Shown here one piece after another: positions 11,560 to 20,362 of a stretch of 64,000 bases of DNA (position 1 is its first letter; every line of letters starts with the position of its first letter). The translations under genes and the position numbers were made by a program. A model generated the notes under the pieces. The model saw only the letters and a list, made by a program, of their open reading frames with translations, made no database searches and was not told the DNA's origin. The DNA comes from Paraconiothyrium sp. Pb-2020 (taxonomy: Eukaryota; Ascomycota; Dothideomycetes; Pleosporales; Didymosphaeriaceae). Where the stretch lies: positions 2,418,001-2,482,000 of the forward strand of contig JAJUBI010000006.1 in assembly GCA_022419385.1 (NCBI GenBank), read 5' to 3'.

Positions 11560-12093
11560 AGTCGAACTGCAACAAGTTTCGCGCCGGAAAGGGGAAGGAA
11601 CTAGTGCTACATTGATCTGTTGATAACAGGGGGAAGCAGTATAGGCAGGCTATTCCAAAGTAAAACAGGACGAGGCGCTCTGTGACCCTGTTTCGACGTC
11701 TGGTCTTAGACACTCTTTACCCGTTAGTGCAAGTTCAAACGTTCTACACACCCGTAACTGTTACGATAACACACGGGGATAAAGCAGCAAGAGACAGGAA
11801 ATGACATGTCGGGAGATGATGCTGACTGTCTGTCATCACTGGCGGGGAAGGAAACCCCACAGCGAAGACAAGCGTCGACGTCACGTGATCGCTTCCCGGT
11901 CCCGCCAAGAAGCATTTGTCCTGGAATAACTGCAGAACCGAGCGAGACTGAAGGATGGGATGACTGGTATATAGTCTAGGTGGACTTCTGTACTGTTCCT
12001 AACGTGTTCCACCACCCATCCGCCGAGACGTAATCTGTGATTCTTGGTATTGATATTTTGAATTTTGATTAATTTCTATCAATTATATGGTTC
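11560..12093. other. Intergenic, upstream of tRNA
   Basis: No coding region is seen in about 530 bp. The AT-rich run at 12050-12085 just before the tRNA is typical of sequence upstream of Pol III genes. Confidence 0.5.
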
Positions 12094-12170
12094 GCATCGG
12101 TGGTTTAGTGGTAAAATTAGCCGTTGCCATCAGTTTCGGCTAGCCCCGGGTTCGATTCCCGGCCGATGCA
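12094..12170 (+). tRNA. tRNA-Gly(GCC): tRNA-Gly, anticodon GCC, probable 6-nt intron
   Basis: The acceptor stem GCATCGG (12094-12100) pairs with CCGATGC (12163-12169), followed by discriminator A at 12170. The T arm is CCGGG-TTCGATT-CCCGG (12146-12162) and the variable loop is 4 nt. The anticodon stem AGCCG (12119-12123) pairs with CGGCT (12137-12141). The loop between them is 13 nt rather than 7, so 6 nt after A37 are best read as an intron; removing them gives the normal 71-nt tRNA-Gly. The anticodon GCC is at 12126-12128. A T5 run at 12175-12179 fits a Pol III terminator. The six extra bases could instead be an unspliced loop insertion. Confidence 0.9.
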
Positions 12171-12174
12171 TTTC

Positions 12175-12179
12175 TTTTT
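12175..12179 (+). terminator. Pol III terminator T-run
   Basis: Five consecutive T residues lie 4 bp after the tRNA-Gly 3' end, as expected for RNA polymerase III termination. Confidence 0.7.
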
Positions 12180-12574
12180 GACATCTTCTTCTCCTCGAAA
12201 TGGTTGTTGTTGTTGTGGGCTGTTTCGCCGTCCTGCGACGTTTTTGTGTTTGGCGCTGACTTAAGCGAGCAGCACCGCCACGTCTCAGCCACATCTGAGC
12301 CACATGCCTGCCACGCGATTTGGACTCGACTCACCCCGCCATTTCTTTTTCACTCCACGGCGCGACAGCAACCCTGCTTAAGCGCCTACATAGCCTCACA
12401 ATACATGTCATGTCTTAGCTCGCCTCAGGAAAGCTCTGCCTCTACTTCCGCCATGCCACCGTGACTTTGTGCTGTGAATCCACACCGGTCTTTCACCTTC
12501 ATTCGCAACACTCGCATATATCACTACTGATATCGCTTTAACCCAAATATCTCTAGGTACTCAACCTCACGCCA
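12180..12574. other. Promoter and leader region of the T5orf172 gene
   Basis: About 400 bp without coding evidence. It has a short (GTT)n run near 12200 and a pyrimidine-rich stretch before the ATG at 12575. Confidence 0.4.
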
Positions 12575-14149
12575 ATGGTGCTCTTCACTGGACGAACCCC
12601 AGAATCTTTGATCCCTCGATCGGACTCGAGAAACCCCGCTACAACATGCAAAGGCATTACAAAGTCAGGACGGCCATGTAGACGTGCGATCGACGCTAAA
12701 GACTCATCACGAAACAATGGTGTACTGGCGGTGGCGTCAGTCATAAGCGATGATGATGGCGAGGAGACAGGTGCAGCAGCGTTCTTTTGCTGGCAGCACA
12801 AGGTTCAGGCAGAGCATCTCGTAGATGCGAATGCTAGGGAAACAGGTGCGCAGGACACACGACTATATCCTTTGCAGGAGAGGAACAGTATAGACACACT
12901 AGTGGCACGCCTTGGAGTGCTCGATTTGGAGGAGTCGGTACCAGCCCCAGAGCGAAGACCCAGGCAGAGTAGGCCAGAGGGCTCAGGAAGTAGACCACCT
13001 CGAAGAATCAATAGGCCGCCTACTTGGGAACAAGTTCCAGGGCCTCTGATGTCGGTTCCGAACGATGTTATGGCAGAGAGGAGACGGCGAGCAGGCCAAC
13101 GGTCAGAGGCTAGACCGCAACGGAAGAAGCAGAGCTTCTGGGCGGCACTGTGCTGCGGCTCGGCAGATGAGGACTATGTGGAGGTGGTGAGACATAAGAG
13201 AAGGACGCAAGAACAGCCAGCTGTATCAGTAGCTCTCCCCATGAGTGAAGCCCCGCGACCACAAGGACCGCCGCGGACATACCAAGGTCGACCTAGCAAT
13301 ACCTCAATGCCAAGCGCGGCACCACATCTAGCGACCGACAATGTACCTGAACGAAAGCCACTGGGCGACAAACCTGCTCGACCACTCAACAAAATCTCAC
13401 GGCCATCGGAGACCTCCAAGCTTATTTCCTATATCCCTAAATCAGTATCGCCGCAGACAACGTCGACGCTCCTTACCGAGCTATCGAAACCAATCTCTGA
13501 TCATGACGAAGAAGGGTACATCTACATCTTTTGGCTCACTCCCGAGACAATGGGGCCTGCTCCGTCGTCTACAGCATCAAGCCTACTGGCTCCGCCAACA
13601 CGCCCCGAGCAGGGCCGGCGCACTTCAGACGTGCTCCGACAGTACTCCGTGCGTCGACCGCAGCGTACACGTCCAGGTGATGTGCGACAAAGATTAGGTG
13701 AAACACCCGCCAGCGATACAGAAGAAAAGGACACCATCCTCCTCAAGATCGGTCGCGCAAACAATGTGACACGCCGCATGCACGAATGGACACGCCAATG
13801 CGGCTACAGCCTCTCGCTTGTGCGATACTATCCTTACGTGCCCTCGACGCCGTCGCCGTCACCACAAGCGTCGCCAGCTGGTTCGCGGCGGCCGTCGTAC
13901 ACTAATCAGCGTCCTTCGGATCCTTCGCGACGGGTTTCAGAGGGTGTGAGGAAGGTGCCGCATGCGCATCGTGTGGAGCGCTTGATTCATATAGAACTCG
14001 CCAGTCAACGAGTGATGAAGAAGTGCGATGCATGTGGGAAGGATCATAGAGAATGGTTCGAGGTAGAGGCGACAAAGGAGGGGGTGAAGAGTGTGGATGA
14101 GGTAGTTAAACGCTGGGTCGGGTGGGCTGAGAGCAGGGATGATCGATAG
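12575..14149 (+). CDS. T5orf172-domain (GIY-YIG-like) protein
   Basis: Single-exon 524-residue protein. The N-terminus (about residues 20-75) has a small zinc-binding pattern: CKGITKSGRPCRRAI followed later by FFCWQHK. A long basic, proline-rich and probably disordered region follows. The C-terminal half holds a T5orf172 domain, related to GIY-YIG nucleases: GYIYIFWLT near residue 310, LLKIGRANNVTRRMHEW near 390, then PHAHRVERLIHIEL and KKCDACGKDHREWFEV, with a CxxCGKxHxEWFE cysteine-histidine cluster. In fungi this domain occurs in proteins such as fission-yeast Mug113 with no settled function. The conserved R...E spacing is present, but nuclease activity is inference. The domain is split by a low-complexity insert of about 45 residues. 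Confidence 0.82.
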   Translation: MVLFTGRTPESLIPRSDSRNPATTCKGITKSGRPCRRAIDAKDSSRNNGVLAVASVISDDDGEETGAAAFFCWQHKVQAEHLVDANARETGAQDTRLYPLQERNSIDTLVARLGVLDLEESVPAPERRPRQSRPEGSGSRPPRRINRPPTWEQVPGPLMSVPNDVMAERRRRAGQRSEARPQRKKQSFWAALCCGSADEDYVEVVRHKRRTQEQPAVSVALPMSEAPRPQGPPRTYQGRPSNTSMPSAAPHLATDNVPERKPLGDKPARPLNKISRPSETSKLISYIPKSVSPQTTSTLLTELSKPISDHDEEGYIYIFWLTPETMGPAPSSTASSLLAPPTRPEQGRRTSDVLRQYSVRRPQRTRPGDVRQRLGETPASDTEEKDTILLKIGRANNVTRRMHEWTRQCGYSLSLVRYYPYVPSTPSPSPQASPAGSRRPSYTNQRPSDPSRRVSEGVRKVPHAHRVERLIHIELASQRVMKKCDACGKDHREWFEVEATKEGVKSVDEVVKRWVGWAESRDDR

Positions 14150-14890
14150 GAGGGACGTATAAGATCGCCATTGCGTGCGGCTATCTCAGTGTCGCCAGTA
14201 GCAGGCATATCCTCGACGATCAAGAGGTTCCACGTGCACTCTTGAATAGATTGGAAACGACCGGTTCACTATCATCAAAGTCGGGTTATAATGCGGAGAT
14301 GCACCCAGTACTGGCCAAGATGACGGACCTGACAATCGCGCCACCAAGCGCAATCTACAGAGCACAAGATACACTGCATAAGTATATTAGAAGATCAAGT
14401 TTTCCGCGCTTCGTGATGTAGATAGTGTGATGCAAATCCCAATTCGGAAGAACACCAGCGTCGAGGGACATTTCTCCCGCGCTGAGCGCTCTAAGCTCAG
14501 ATTTGATTTGTGCAATCACCCACGGCAATAGGTATACAATATGATAGGACCAACTTCTTACCCCATTTTGCGTTAAACGAGACTATGCATGGTGCTGGAG
14601 GCGTCCCGAGAACCTTGCTATACCTCTCGAAAAGAAAGAATGCACTAATACTCGTGGAAAGAGACGGTTATACAATATAGTACCGACATTAAGGACCTCG
14701 GTATGGACCATTCGGTTATCTACGCTCGCTCTTGCACTGACATCCACACATTTTGGGACCTGGAAAGGAATACAAACGTCCTGAAATTGCAAATCAAAGA
14801 CAAAAAAGAACTCTATTATTCGTGCCAGATGTCTGGGGCCAGGTATCATACAAGGAGGACAACTCAGAATTTCGAAATCGCACCTCTAAT
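14150..14890. other. Intergenic, nothing recognised
   Basis: About 740 bp between the T5orf172 gene and the converging NmrA-like gene. Only short random open frames are present; no motif is seen. Confidence 0.45.
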
Positions 14891-15907
14891 TCAAGCCTTC
14901 TCACCGCCTTTCTTCCACGCACTCTCCTTCTCCAACCACTCCCCAAAGCTCTTGATCTGTGGGTGCACCCTCCTCAGTTCAGGAATATCTGCGCCGTAGC
15001 CCGTCTCTCTGAACCACACGAACATATTGCCCATCTCTTTGACGAGTAGGTTGATGATCTTGACAATAAGGCGGAACGTCGTAGGCAATTTCTCGCCCGT
15101 CTTCTGCTCGTAGATCTTGGCGTACTCGGCGTAGGTGAGCTCGTCGCCACCAAGGGAGAGCGTGGCGTTTGCGTAAAGGTTAGACGAGGGCTGAAGGAAA
15201 GACTGTGCAGCGAAGAAACCAATATCGCTCTATTTCGCATAATGTTAGCTTCTAGTCTCTGACGATGTGATTGGTAAAAGGGTAAGGGTAAAACTCACGG
15301 TAGCGATCAATTGCAACTTCTGCTCCGGCCGCAGCACCATCTTCCAATCTGTATTAAATACCTTGCCCAAAAATCCCGGGACGAGATTCTCCATAAATGC
15401 CACCGGTCGTAGTACAGTCCACGTCATGTCGCTGCCCTTTGCCTTGGCGAAAAGGTGCTGCTCTACATTGTGTTTGGAGATGAAATGCGGAACGTTGGTA
15501 GGGCCCTTTGCGCTCTTCGCATCACCGCCGCGGTCGACGGAGGAGTATACAAAATGACTTACGCCATTAGCGAGACTCGCATCGACGAGTGCCTTGCCCT
15601 GACGCTCTTCGGTCTTGGTGTTGGCTTTTCCGCCGAAGGGCGTCTGCACGGAGAAGACCCCCCAGATAGGTGACTTGGTCACTGACCGAGCAGAGGCGAA
15701 GATAGAAGACGGGTCGTCGAGGTTGCCGGTGACGAGTTTGATGAGGGGGGATTTGCGGGCTAGGGATTGTGCGGAGGGAGAGGAGGCGTTACGGGTCAAG
15801 GCAAGGATTTCGAAGTCGGCGTTGGAGCGGAGGAGCGCGTTGACCACAGAGGAGCCCTGTTTGCCAGTTGCGCCGGTTATGAGGATAGCGCGGGCGGCCA
15901 TTTTCAC
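14891..15907 (-). CDS. NmrA-like NAD(P)-binding protein
   Basis: Exon 1 is 15299-15907 and exon 2 is 14891-15229, split by a 69-bp GTGAGT...TAG intron in phase 0, giving about 315 residues. A second in-frame ATG at 15901 could be the start. The N-terminus has the Rossmann motif ILITGATGKQGSSVV (GxxGxxG). NmrA/HSCARG features follow: LVTGNLDDPSSIF, WGVFSVQTPFG, VSHFVYSSVDRGG and WTVLRPVAFMEN. The active-site Tyr/Lys of classical short-chain dehydrogenases is not kept, as is usual in this group. Such proteins act as NADP(H) redox sensors or isoflavone-reductase-like enzymes; the partner is unknown. No secretion signal is present. Confidence 0.85.
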
Positions 15908-16441
15908 TGTCTCTTTTCGCGATATGGTTTGGAGACAATCAAGTTCAAGGTTGTTGTGGTGTTAATGTGATGGGTTTGGTGATTGTGGAAAGTGGTTGCA
16001 GGATTGTAAGGGTGACTTGGTTTTCTGACTTCTCCATTTGCAGAGCAAAGGACTTCTTATATGTAAGTCTGCTTCAAGTTTGTCCGTGAATACCGCCATT
16101 GCGTACATTGCGAGCGTTATCAAAGCATCGGACTCTCGGACCGTGCTGAGATGTACGCGTTGGAGAGTCTTTGTCATTTGTCAGTTAGTCATGTTCGCGC
16201 GCTAAAGCCCGACTGCCGAGCGAAAAAGTGACAAAGTGACAGGGGTAGTAGCAAAGCGCAAAACCTGCTTGGACGTCATGTTTCCTGATCTGGGCTTGAC
16301 TGATTGCAACACGGATTACAGAGCGCATGCAAGCGAAGGGCGAGGTAGTCGTGAGACATTAGAGATGACAACGAAAGGAGGAGCCCCAGTGCGCATTTGG
16401 TAGACGCGCTGATGTCCATCACTTCAATTCTGTCAGGTACT
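15908..16441. other. Intergenic region, nothing recognised
   Basis: About 530 bp separating the NmrA-like gene (start side) from the 3' end of argJ. No gene or repeat is supported. Confidence 0.45.
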
Positions 16442-17824
16442 CTAAGTCCTGTAGTCGCCATTAATCGTGACATACTCATGCGAAAAGTCACAGGTCCAAA
16501 CCGTAGCCTCAGCATCGTACTTCTCGCTCAGCCTGACCAAAATCTCCAGATCCTCAGCCTCCAGTATCTTCGCCGCACGGTCCTCGTCAACTTGTTCTGG
16601 CTCGCCCTTTACCAACAACTTCAACTCTTCACTACCGTCGGTGGGGATGAAGCTCACGCTAGTCTGCTCCGGAATGATGGAATCTACACCCGCATAGCCT
16701 GTAGCGCACAGAATACGGCCCCAGTTTGCGTCCTTGCCGTACAACGCCGTCTTCACGAGTGGAGAGCGGGCGATGGAGTTGCCCACTTGCTTCGCTTCTT
16801 CGTAAGTTTTCGCGTTTGTCACACGAATTGTGACGAACTTGGTCGCGCCTTCGCCGTCACGGACTACTAACTTTGCTAGATCGATCGCAAAGTCCGTGAG
16901 TGTCGCGCTGAAAGCTTTGTAGTCTTTTGATGAAGACGAGGTGATCTCCTGTCCTCCAGCCGCACCATTTGCGATGATGGCAACAGTATCGTTGGTAGAA
17001 GTGTCGCCATCAATGGAGATGCTGTTGAACGACTTGGTGATGGCTTCTTTAAGTGCACCTTGAAGTAGTGGTGCTGCGACGGGCGCATCGGTGCAGATGA
17101 TGCCAAGCAGAGTGGCCATGTTGGGGTGGATCATGCCGGCGCCCTTGGTCATGCCCGCAAGGTGGTATTCCTCCTGGCTGCTCGGAAGAGTGAAAGTCTT
17201 GGAGACCAGCTTGGGAAAGGTGTCTGTGGTGCATATGGCTTTGGCAGCGCCTAACCAGTGCTCATGTGGTCGATTAGTGTATGCATCCGGTAGCTTAGCG
17301 ACGATTTTGTCAATAGGCAACCGCTGGCCAATGACTCCGGTGCTCATGACGATGCTTCGGCCACCCTGTCCGTCATCCTCTCCGTTGCTGTCCTCAATGA
17401 ACTGCCTATCTGTCTCGAGGCACATCCTCAGTGCATCTTGTATGCCACCTTTGCCCGTCACAGCATTTGCACATCCAGAGTTGACCACAACAGCCCTAAT
17501 GCCATCGCCCTTCCTCTTGCTCAGCATGTCTCTGCTCACTGTCACGGGCGCTGCCTGGAATTTGTTCGTCGTGAAGACGGCTGCGGCCGCGCATGGTGTG
17601 TCGGATGCCACGAGAGCGAGGTCATCGAAGCGTGTGTTGGAGGGCTTGACACCAACGTGAGCGCTGCCAGCCTTGAAGCCTAGCGGGTAGGTGCCGGAGG
17701 TAGGTATGTACTTCTTTTTGGAGGCCGGAATGGTGCCATCGCCGGGCGCCGAATAGCTTCGCACCTGGGTGGTGAAAGCTCGCGGGTGGGTGAGCCAGCG
17801 GGAACTGGGGCGGGCGAGGGCCAT
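16442..17824 (-). CDS. argJ: Arginine biosynthesis bifunctional protein ArgJ, mitochondrial
   Basis: Single-exon 460-residue ornithine acetyltransferase / glutamate N-acetyltransferase. It recycles the acetyl group between N-acetylornithine and glutamate in the mitochondrial arginine pathway. The N-terminus is basic, serine-rich and lacks acidic residues (MALARPSSRWLTHPRAF...), fitting a matrix-targeting sequence. Key motifs are VNSGCANAVTGKGG, GAGMIHPNMATLLGIICTDA and the C-terminal SHEYVTINGDYRT. By family knowledge the precursor cleaves itself before the Thr of MATLLG to give alpha and beta chains; that Thr is present. Length matches fungal homologues. A TGAGTCA site lies about 90 bp upstream. 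Confidence 0.95.
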   Translation of the reverse strand: MALARPSSRWLTHPRAFTTQVRSYSAPGDGTIPASKKKYIPTSGTYPLGFKAGSAHVGVKPSNTRFDDLALVASDTPCAAAAVFTTNKFQAAPVTVSRDMLSKRKGDGIRAVVVNSGCANAVTGKGGIQDALRMCLETDRQFIEDSNGEDDGQGGRSIVMSTGVIGQRLPIDKIVAKLPDAYTNRPHEHWLGAAKAICTTDTFPKLVSKTFTLPSSQEEYHLAGMTKGAGMIHPNMATLLGIICTDAPVAAPLLQGALKEAITKSFNSISIDGDTSTNDTVAIIANGAAGGQEITSSSSKDYKAFSATLTDFAIDLAKLVVRDGEGATKFVTIRVTNAKTYEEAKQVGNSIARSPLVKTALYGKDANWGRILCATGYAGVDSIIPEQTSVSFIPTDGSEELKLLVKGEPEQVDEDRAAKILEAEDLEILVRLSEKYDAEATVWTCDFSHEYVTINGDYRT

Positions 17825-17913
17825 TGGCGGCTGAAGCGGAGTCAGCTCGATTGAATGCAGCGGAGAGGCTTGGAGCTGTCCGCACCTGGTGTCTTATAGC
17901 CTCGGCAACGACG

Positions 17914-17920
17914 TGAGTCA
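17914..17920 (-). promoter_or_regulatory. Gcn4/CpcA-type site upstream of argJ
   Basis: TGAGTCA (reverse complement TGACTCA) matches the Gcn4p/CpcA consensus and lies about 90 bp upstream of the argJ start. In fungi this site mediates general amino-acid control of arginine genes. Binding itself is inferred. Confidence 0.5.
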
Positions 17921-18013
17921 CTCAATTGCACCTGCACGCCCTACGCATCGAAGCTCTCGAGAGTCGTGCCAGCCTCCAGGACATGTCTCCGCTTATCGGC
18001 GCTTGCGCATGGG

Positions 18014-18547
18014 CTAGCCCGAGGCCAGCTCGCATTCGAGGGCGCTAGCCTGGCCGCCAAACACCAATGCGCCGACCGCTACACCCACAATGTAGAGCAG
18101 GTATATCCAGTAACGGACCATGGTGACTTTGGGCCGCTCGACGAAGTAGGGCGCAGATAGGAAGAGCAGCGCTGGTGCGGGGAGGGCTGCCCAGAGCGAA
18201 GACAGCATGCCAGCGTTCAGCAGCTGCAAAGAGGATGCGAACGCGCTCGAGGGCGGGATTGAGTTTCTGTAATAGAGGGAGCCAAAGAGCAGAAGTAACG
18301 TTGCGACGCAGAGGTAGAAGAGGGACGATTCGAACGTGGCGTGGGCACGCTCGTCTGCTGCTGCCTCTGGGGCTGCGGCTGGTGGCATGGCGGCGACCGG
18401 CAGGAGCGCCTCCTTCTCCGAGGAGAGATATTTGAGAGTCATGTCTGTAGCTGAGAAGCGGGCGAATGTGCAGACAGTCGCAGCGGCCGTGGACGCCCTT
18501 AAGTCCTCAGCTGCCTTTGTCAATTCACGCCCCACGGCCGCTTTCAT
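18014..18547 (-). CDS. Small integral membrane protein, unknown
   Basis: Open frame of 177 residues with no recognised domain. The N-terminal third is alanine-rich and probably soluble. Two clear hydrophobic helices are visible, near residues 73-93 (FYLCVATLLLLFG core) and 145-166 (IYLLYIVGVAVGALVFG core). A weaker hydrophobic stretch lies near 105-132. It lies in tandem upstream of argJ on the same strand, with its 3' end 190 bp from the argJ start. The long uninterrupted frame and clustered membrane segments support it being real, but an unannotated intron or a different start is possible. Confidence 0.5.
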   Translation of the reverse strand: MKAAVGRELTKAAEDLRASTAAATVCTFARFSATDMTLKYLSSEKEALLPVAAMPPAAAPEAAADERAHATFESSLFYLCVATLLLLFGSLYYRNSIPPSSAFASSLQLLNAGMLSSLWAALPAPALLFLSAPYFVERPKVTMVRYWIYLLYIVGVAVGALVFGGQASALECELASG

Positions 18548-20362
18548 CCTTGGTCCATGACTTGCATGATCAGCCCCACCGGACTGGTCACCAACGGCAT
18601 GGCCTGCATCCCAGCCCTTCAGCAGTCAATCTTGTGGCGCGTGAAGTCGTACCGCATGACTCTGGTCCTCAATTCCATCGTCATGTACCTTGGACCATTG
18701 ATTCCCTAACAGTTGGACCCCTTTTCTATTTGCACAACACTAAGCGAGGCAAGCTTCCACATCGGCCACCATCTATGGAAACAGCTGCATTTCAGAAGCT
18801 CCCATGTAGGCTTGGAAATGCACGCACGCAAGCGTCGTGCGAAAGGTTGGCCTGCGACTTTTTGACAACAGGGTTGCCGTTTCCGGAGAGCCCCGTGCAC
18901 ATTCCTCGACGAGCCAGGTCTCGGAGACACACATGAATCTATCTCAGCAAGCACGAGAAAGACTCGCACCCGGTCGAAGCACAAGAATTCGATACTTGTT
19001 GCGATGCTGCATTCGAAGAACTGCCTAGGTAGCTACGATACCACACGGCAGCTGCGAAGGCGAACTTGCTTCAGTCTCGCTCCTACTCACTATCAACGTC
19101 CGGTAAGCAGCCTTTCGTGCGAGCTACCCACACGCTTGCCTTCTCGTAGGTAAAGTCCTGAATTGAGGGTAATGGAGGGAACTTCGCCCCGCGGACGGAT
19201 ATCCTCGGCGGCGCATGCAGTGGGAGCGGACTTTTGGCTTACCAGCGTTGTCCAAGTACCCAAGGACATATGAGAGCAGCGGTTGTTCCGAATGTCCGTA
19301 CGCGGCCACGTACACACCGAGTACTGCTTGGGCCACCAGCAGCAGGTTGCAGAACAACTTCGATGGACGCGACAATCTTTCAACGCTTAGGACGCCGTTC
19401 TTGAGAATCGTTTACCTCCCGCGTTGGTGTCGTGCAGCATTCGTGAGTTGCACTCGCGGTGTCGTTCGAGGCCATCAGCATTGCGCCCCCACTAGCTCTC
19501 GTACTAGCATCGATCGTCGGAACATCGACCCAATCACATCGCACCTCCGTCCATATCCAGGCATTGGAGATCTCACTTTTGACTGGGGTTCGATATGTAC
19601 CTGACAGGTCCCCAGCGGGGCTAGTTCTGTGCTCCTTCGGTGCAACTCTTCGATGCTCCGCACTGTCACGAACGACAACACCAAACTATCTTCCAAAGCG
19701 ACGCGACGAAAGCGACCTTTGAACCAAGAGCAGAAGGCAGCTTTGCCGATAACTGTTATTATATGCTATACACTGGACAAGCTCTCTTTACAGATCTAGT
19801 CATGCTGTTGTTTGCGTGTCCGTCAATTCCACCCAGCATCATCACAACGAACACGGCCAGCTGCGCACACGATGCCCCATTCTCCCACCGGCATCCCCAA
19901 AATAACCCAATCAGGTCCCAATCCCACCTGAAGGTCCCTGGTGCTGATCCGCCCTACAGTGCTCTCCACCGAGCCCAATCGCAATGTCCGTAGTCCGAAG
20001 TTTCAAGGCAGAGGCGCATGCTCTCTACAAAACTCACGGCACCTCGCATCCGCGTCCGTGTTCTGCCGTTTCTATTTCTCTTAGCAGCTGTTTCATCGCG
20101 TTCGTCGCTCTTTTCCCTCTTTTCGACATTCTTTCCTCATGCGCAGTGCTGGGCTTTGATAGCGTTCATTCTTTTGCTATTGGATCCTTTGGCACACTGC
20201 GATTCAACATCACATTCTCTTGAAACTTTGCACATTTGACGCCTTTACTTTGACTAACATAGTCCTTACGTTCTTTTACACTGTTATGCCTGGAGCCAAA
20301 TCGAACAAGTAGTACCGCGCGACAACCCAGCACACATTAAACGTCCACGTATCTCCAATAAA
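18548..20362. other. Long intergenic region before the surface-protein gene
   Basis: About 1.8 kb with several short open frames on both strands but no motif or credible splice chain. A 73-codon frame at 20018-20239 starts with a hydrophobic run resembling a signal peptide (RVLPFLFLLAAVSS). It could be an upstream exon of the 20363 gene, but no good join was found. TC-rich sequence near 20050-20330 fits a fungal promoter or leader. Confidence 0.4.

Noticed and set aside
20018..20239. Possible signal-peptide exon for the surface protein at 20363
   Set aside because: No splice join in the right phase with normal donor and acceptor was found, and the hydrophobic stretch is followed by unrelated sequence.
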